From Hirundichthys speculiger (taxonomy: Eukaryota; Chordata; Actinopteri; Beloniformes; Exocoetidae): a stretch of DNA of 64,000 nucleotides. The first letter of the stretch is position 1. Every line of letters begins with the position of its first letter. Below, piece after piece: positions 45,101 to 51,100 of the stretch. The notes under the pieces were generated by a model that saw only the letters and a program-made list of their open reading frames with translations, was not told where the DNA came from and searched no databases. The translations under genes were made by a program, and so were the position numbers. Where the stretch lies: positions 1 through 64,000 of the forward strand of contig JAGFBZ010002335.1 in assembly GCA_018398805.1 (NCBI GenBank), written 5' to 3'.

Positions 45101-48100
45101 TATTCTTCTTTCAAGGAGTTGTCTGGACATAACTGTTCAGCTAAATGGGGTACAGTTTCAGTAAGGGCTCTGTGAATAGGATAATAGAGCTGTGGCTTTG
45201 CGCATGCAGCTACCTACCTCAAAGAATATCTACATTCTCTGTAGCTTTACTGCGTGTGCTTGATGGTGCACAGATTAAGGGTGAATTCCAATTCCTCCCT
45301 TAACCCTCAATCTCAACTCTCAATCTCAAAAATGCGCGTTCCCGCTAAGGGCAAGTGGTGTCCCAATTCTAAGGGACGTCAAGTTGAGGGACGAGTTTGA
45401 GGGCTGTATCGCCCTCAAAATTGAGATTTTCCGACACCACCCTTGGAAGTAAGGGCTATCCAGAAGCTAGCTACAAACGTAAGTATCTTCGTATATCTTA
45501 AAGATATAAATGTTAGGAAACCATTTTATTGTGTTTGTTTGAGATTTTTTTCATGGATTAACATCGTTGTTGCGTAACATTTATTTTTTTACTTTACGAT
45601 GTTTGCTGCTGGACCGGCGGTCCCGTCGGCTTCACATTGTACTCGTCGGTGGTCCCGGTACATTATTCAGTCCTCCGTCGCTACACAACAAAGTAACGTG
45701 AAGCCGACCCGGACCGCCGACGGGACCAGTCCGCCGTCCGTGGCGGTCCCGGCCCCGTCAGCGGCCCCGTCAGCGGTCCCGTCAGCGGTCCAGGTCGGCT
45801 TCACGTTACTTGTACTCGTCGGTGGTCCCGTTCTGCCGTAATGGTCCCGTCGGCGGTCCGGGTCCCGTCAGCGGACAGCGGTCCCGTCAGCGGTCCAGGT
45901 CGGCTTCACGTTACTTGTACTCGTCGGTGGTCCCGTTCTGCCGTAATGGTCCCGTCGGCGGTCCGGGTCCCGTCAGCGGACAGCAGTCCCGTCCCGTCAG
46001 CGGTCCGGGTCCCGTCAGCGGTCCAGGTCGGCTTCACGTTACTTGTACTCGTCGGTGGTCCCGTTCCGCCGTAACGGTCCCGTCAGCGGTCCCGGTCTCG
46101 TCAGCGGTCCCGGTCCCGTCGGCGGTCCCAGGCGGCTTCATGTTACTTGTATACCTTGTTGTGTAGCGACGATGGACTGAATAATGTATCCTCTATTGTG
46201 TTATTTGCTAATATTATTTAGAGAATATACAGCGCTCTTTTCAATGTTATCCCTGTGTAATTTCAGGAAATACAGAGACAACACGGGCTCTGATACGTTT
46301 CAGTCTGATGACGTAACTGCACTCGAGGGGTGTCCCATTTCTAAGTCACAAGATAGCCCTTACGCTTACTTTCGAGGGTTAAGATTGAGGGCCAAAAATT
46401 GAGGGTTAAGGGCGAGGGTTGAGATTGAGGGTTAAGAGAGGAATTGGAATTGGCCCTAAGTTGCACTTCTTCTCCACTCAGGCCAAGGTGTTAAGCAGCT
46501 AATGCAAGTATTAAGCTCCAATCCTACAGCTCTGGAGCAGCAGCGCTGCACCAGCCATGTGGATCATTCAAGTCAATGAGAGTGGTCACACCAGGAGCAC
46601 CATGCAGCGCCCTGAAAGCTGCTAGACTGCCTCAACTTACAGTCAGCACATTGAGTTGGCAGGAAGTCATGAGAATGGCAGAGAGAATCCAGTGAATTTT
46701 TTAAAATAAAATAACACGAGCAGGCTCCGACTCATACGTGGACATCATATGAACCTGTGGAGGGTGTCTGTAAACATTTCAGAGGGTTTCAGAAGAGATT
46801 TGAACCATGTATGAGGAAAGGGCCAGTCTAAAAGTCAAAAAGCTTTTTTTTTTTTTGACACCGCTCAAAAAGATATGGTATGATTTGGTATCATACCATA
46901 TGGTATGATAATGCCCTTTGACAGACAGTATTAAGCAAAACTGTCCTTGAAACTACTAGGCGGCTTACTGACAAGTGTGTTTACATAAAAAAAAAAACAT
47001 TTTAGCTCAAACTGGGCAGGACCCTCCATGTTGTTTAACATTCTCACCCGAGAGTCAACTGCTAATGAGAATTCTTGGAAGGCATCAACTAGTTTCAGTA
47101 GAAGCCATGTTGGAGATGTGGTTTTAAGTTTGATTTTAAAGATGGAGGTGGTTGATGCAGTGGCGGCCTGTTGACTAAAAGGAAGGCACGCTCACGTGCA
47201 CATCCAACGCAAAGTTATTGGAACATAAATACAGCAGGACATAAAAGCGTCCCGTGCAGGTCATACTAAACGGTTTGGTATTTTACCGAGTACCATTACA
47301 TCCCTAATATAAGTATTAGGGCTGGGCAACGACTAAAATTTTTAATCGCGATTAATCGCATTCTATCCCTGATTAATCACGATTAATCACATTGTACACG
47401 CAAAATTAAATAATGAATTCAAAAGTAGTGTAAAGGTCACTTTTATTTAAATGTTCTGCTGCCATATGAACTAAAGTGTCATAACATTTGTTGTTCAAAC
47501 ACTTTTAACATCAGCACTTGTCAGTAACACATATTTAGTGTAAATTTCATCTTAAAAAATGTAAAATAAAATAAAGCTTATTGTCACTGCCAGGACATTA
47601 ATGTCATCCTGTTTTTATAAAAGATAAAAAGTCTACAAACAAAATCCAACAAAATGATTGTGTCTCAGCACAATCAGAACATTAAAACAGGTAATTTCTG
47701 AGGTAACAGCAGAAACTTTTAACGGGGAGTTCAACCTGTCAGTTGTTACAAATAACCTTGTTTCTGTTGAATCCTCCGTCTGGGAGAACTTTAAAATGAA
47801 AATGTCCATGTTAAAGTTCAGTAACTTTACCAATCTGTCTATCATTCATTCTTTCCATTTTTAATTGTCAATCAAAAATTTAGAAAAATTAAAAAGGGAT
47901 ATCTTAATTGTGGACTCTGTAGCGGTCCGTTGTGGTGAAGAGAGAGCTGAGACTCTCTGTTTACCGGTGGATCTTTGTTCCGACCCTCACCTGTGGTCAT
48001 GAACTGTGGGTAGTGACCGAAAGAATGAGATCACGGATACAAGCGGCGGAAATGAGTTTTCTCCGCAGGGTGGCTGGATTCTCCCTTAGAGATAGGGTGA

Positions 48101-51100
48101 GAAGTTCAGTCATCAGGAGAGACTCAGAGTAGAGCTGCTGCTCCTTCACATCGAGAGGAGCCAGTTGAGGTGGTTCATCTGGTTAGGATGCCCCCCGGAC
48201 GCCTCCCTGGAGAGGAGTTTCGGGCATGTCCAACTGGGAGAAGACCACGGGGAAGACCCTGGACCCGCTGGAGAGATTATGTCTCTCAGCTGGCCTGGGA
48301 ACGCCTCGGGATTCTCCCAGAGGAGCTGGTGGAGGCGGCCGAGGGGAGGGAGGTCTGGACCTCTCTGATGAAGCTGCTGCCCCCCCGACCCGATTCCAGA
48401 CCAAGCGGGAGTTAATGGATGGATGGATGGATGGATGGATGGATGGATGGATGGATGGATGGATGGATGGAAAAAGTGACATTTTATTATGTTTTTCATT
48501 TTTTAATCTAACACAAAAAAATGAAAAAAAAAAAAAAGCCATTTTTTTTTATATTTTAATTTTAGACTTGGATCAAAAATACGAAATCAAAAAACGGGCC
48601 ACAGAACTGAATTAGTTTTATAATGGAGGACTGGACTTTCTGTTGTCATTACACATCTGAGCCACTAGATGGAGCCGCACTGCAGTAACCAGCTAGAGAA
48701 CAGCAGGACAGTGAACACATGGAGCAGATCTGATGGAACATGGAGGAATGACCACAAACGTTTGGTTGCAGTCCAGAATTTTATTTTTTTCAGACAAAAT
48801 TGTTAATATTTCTATCTGAGTTGCTACCTGAACTGTAAAGATCACATTTTTAACCGTTCTCCGTGTCTGTTTTTAGCTTACCTGGCAGTTGTCTTCCAGT
48901 TCTGCAGCAGCCAGTAACAGACCTTTCAAAAGAAAAGCATTAGAGCAACGTTCATTAACGCATGATAAAATAAATGTTGGCGTTAATAAATTATGAGTTA
49001 ACGTGATAATAACGCGTTAACTTGCCCAGCCCTAATAAGTATCTATGAGAAAACATGAACTCTGAGACCAGAGAGCTCTGTTTGGAGAATATGATGTTAT
49101 CAGGTCTTGGAGGCAATGAGGAGCTGGATCAGCAGAATCGTAGAACCTGTTCTAAATTTTACGAACACATGGGAGACATGATCTCTCTTTTTGATTCTTG
49201 TCAGCACTCTCACTGCTGAATTAGCTGGAAGGTATTCAGAGAATTACTTGAGCATCCAGCTAATAATATATTCTAATCTAGTCAAAGAAGTGACAAAAGC
49301 GTGGATTCGTTTTTCAGCATCACTCTAATCTTTTCAATATTACAGAAGTGAAAAACGTTTGTCTTACAAACCTGATTACAGTGATCCCTTGCCACTTCGC
49401 GGTTTGACTAACGCAGTTTTAGTGCTTAGCTGATTTTTTTCAGAAATATATTATAATTAAAAAATCAAGAAATAATTGCTGAAATTCTGCGAAAATCCAC
49501 CCCACAGCAGACGAGAGGCCACAGCTGCCAGAAAAACATCAAACAATGACTCACAGCCTCCTGTAAGCAACAAAGAAACAGACAGAAGTCTAGAATCTGG
49601 GCGCTGTTTGGTTGAGACGCATTTACCACATTTACTGGGCGCATGCACGACGCAGCGACCGGCAGCAGTGGGAAGCATGTCTGTCTTGTCTATCACCTTT
49701 AAGTTTGTTATTTTATGCTTAAACTTTTAAACTCGCTGTGCACTTTGAACTGATCAACCTCACTTTTGTGCGATTAAGAGCGTCATGATTCAGTGACGTG
49801 GACCTGACTCTGATCTTTTTATTGGCGCTGCTGCGTCCTCGTGTCACCTGGGGTTGCTGACAGCTCCATTCAATATTCCAGAGACTATCTGTTAAAATTC
49901 TCTAATCCCGTGATCAGCGGCCCACCAGCAGACCTAGTCTTTCCTGACCGAGGACAGGGAAGGAGACAACTTCGTACCTCCATGACGGAAACCGAGGAGG
50001 CGAGGCAGGAGAGGCGGCGTACGGGAGCGCATGAGACGGATCCCCCTCCCTTCAGTTATCCTGTCCAACGTCTCTCTCTGCAATAAAACTGAGGAACTAC
50101 AGGCTCTTGTTCGCCACCAGCATGTAGTCAAAGAAACATCCTGGTCTCTGAGACCTGACTCGGGGAAAGGGACGTTGACGGTGATCTAGACGGGTTCGGA
50201 GGTCCGCTCCGCACCAACAGAGGGTCTGCAACAACTGGGAAATCATGCGGAGGTGGAGTAGTGTTTAAATAAATGAATGTTGGTTTAAAACTGTTTTAGT
50301 AAGAGAGAGACTTTGTACCAGTTTAAGTGGTCCACTGGTGGGCCGCTGATCAAGGGATTTGAGAATTTTAACAGATCAGGTTCACTGATTAGACTCCCTT
50401 TTGCAAAGACAAACAGATACAAACATTCCTTTGTTCCCTCTGCTGTTGTTCTTTTAAATACCGGAGGAGAAGGTAGCGGGTGAAAAGCCCTCCCTCCTGA
50501 CTATAACTTAGGTCTTTATTATGAAGAAAAAAAAAAGTTATTGATTGATTGACAGTTTGGAGACCAGAGGCTGTGAGGGAAACAGAAAGAGTTTAGCCGT
50601 TGTCTTGTGTCACTGCAGTGTCTCGCTACTTTTTTGCGGTGTTTAAACATATTTTAAACACATTATTTAGGCTCGGGGGGGGGGGGCGGTCCCCATTAAC
50701 CGCGATAACTAAGGGATCACTGTAATATGCTGTTTAAACAAAATATCCTGGTTTATAATAATTCTGAGGTTCTGCAAAGTTGTATTGGAGGCCAGTGTGA
50801 AATCATGTCATCCTTTCCTAACGTGTTTGAGACCAAAAACAATCACCTCAGGTTTATCAGAATTTAAAAGCAGAAAACTTTTGGACATCCAGGTCATTAT
50901 GTCTTTAAGACATGCCTGAAGTTTGGCTAAAGGCTCTGTTTCGTTTGGCTTCATGGATAAATGTAGCTGTGTCTCATCAGCATAGCAATTAAAATTTACA
51001 CGCCTTCCTTAAGTGCCTCTGGATAATATTTCCCACGAGCAGCATGCATAGAGTGAACAGGATCAGAACTGGCAATGAACCCTGGGATGCCATAGTAGAT

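Larger units (their letters stand above)
47317..49034. mobile_element. hAT-type element with target duplication, containing a LINE insertion
   Basis: Ends TAGGGCTGGGCAA and TTGCCCAGCCCTA lie inside perfect duplications ATAAGTAT (47309-47316 and 49035-49042). Subterminal repeats of TTAATCGCGATTAATC are typical of this fish hAT group. There is no transposase. A LINE 3' end plus GGAT repeats fills 47910-48472. A further decayed end of this family may lie at about 58205-58240. Confidence 0.95.

Noticed and set aside
45599..46166. Overlapping + strand ORFs of 77-118 codons rich in Val-Pro-Ser-Ala
   Set aside because: They come from the GC-rich minisatellite inside a non-autonomous transposon.
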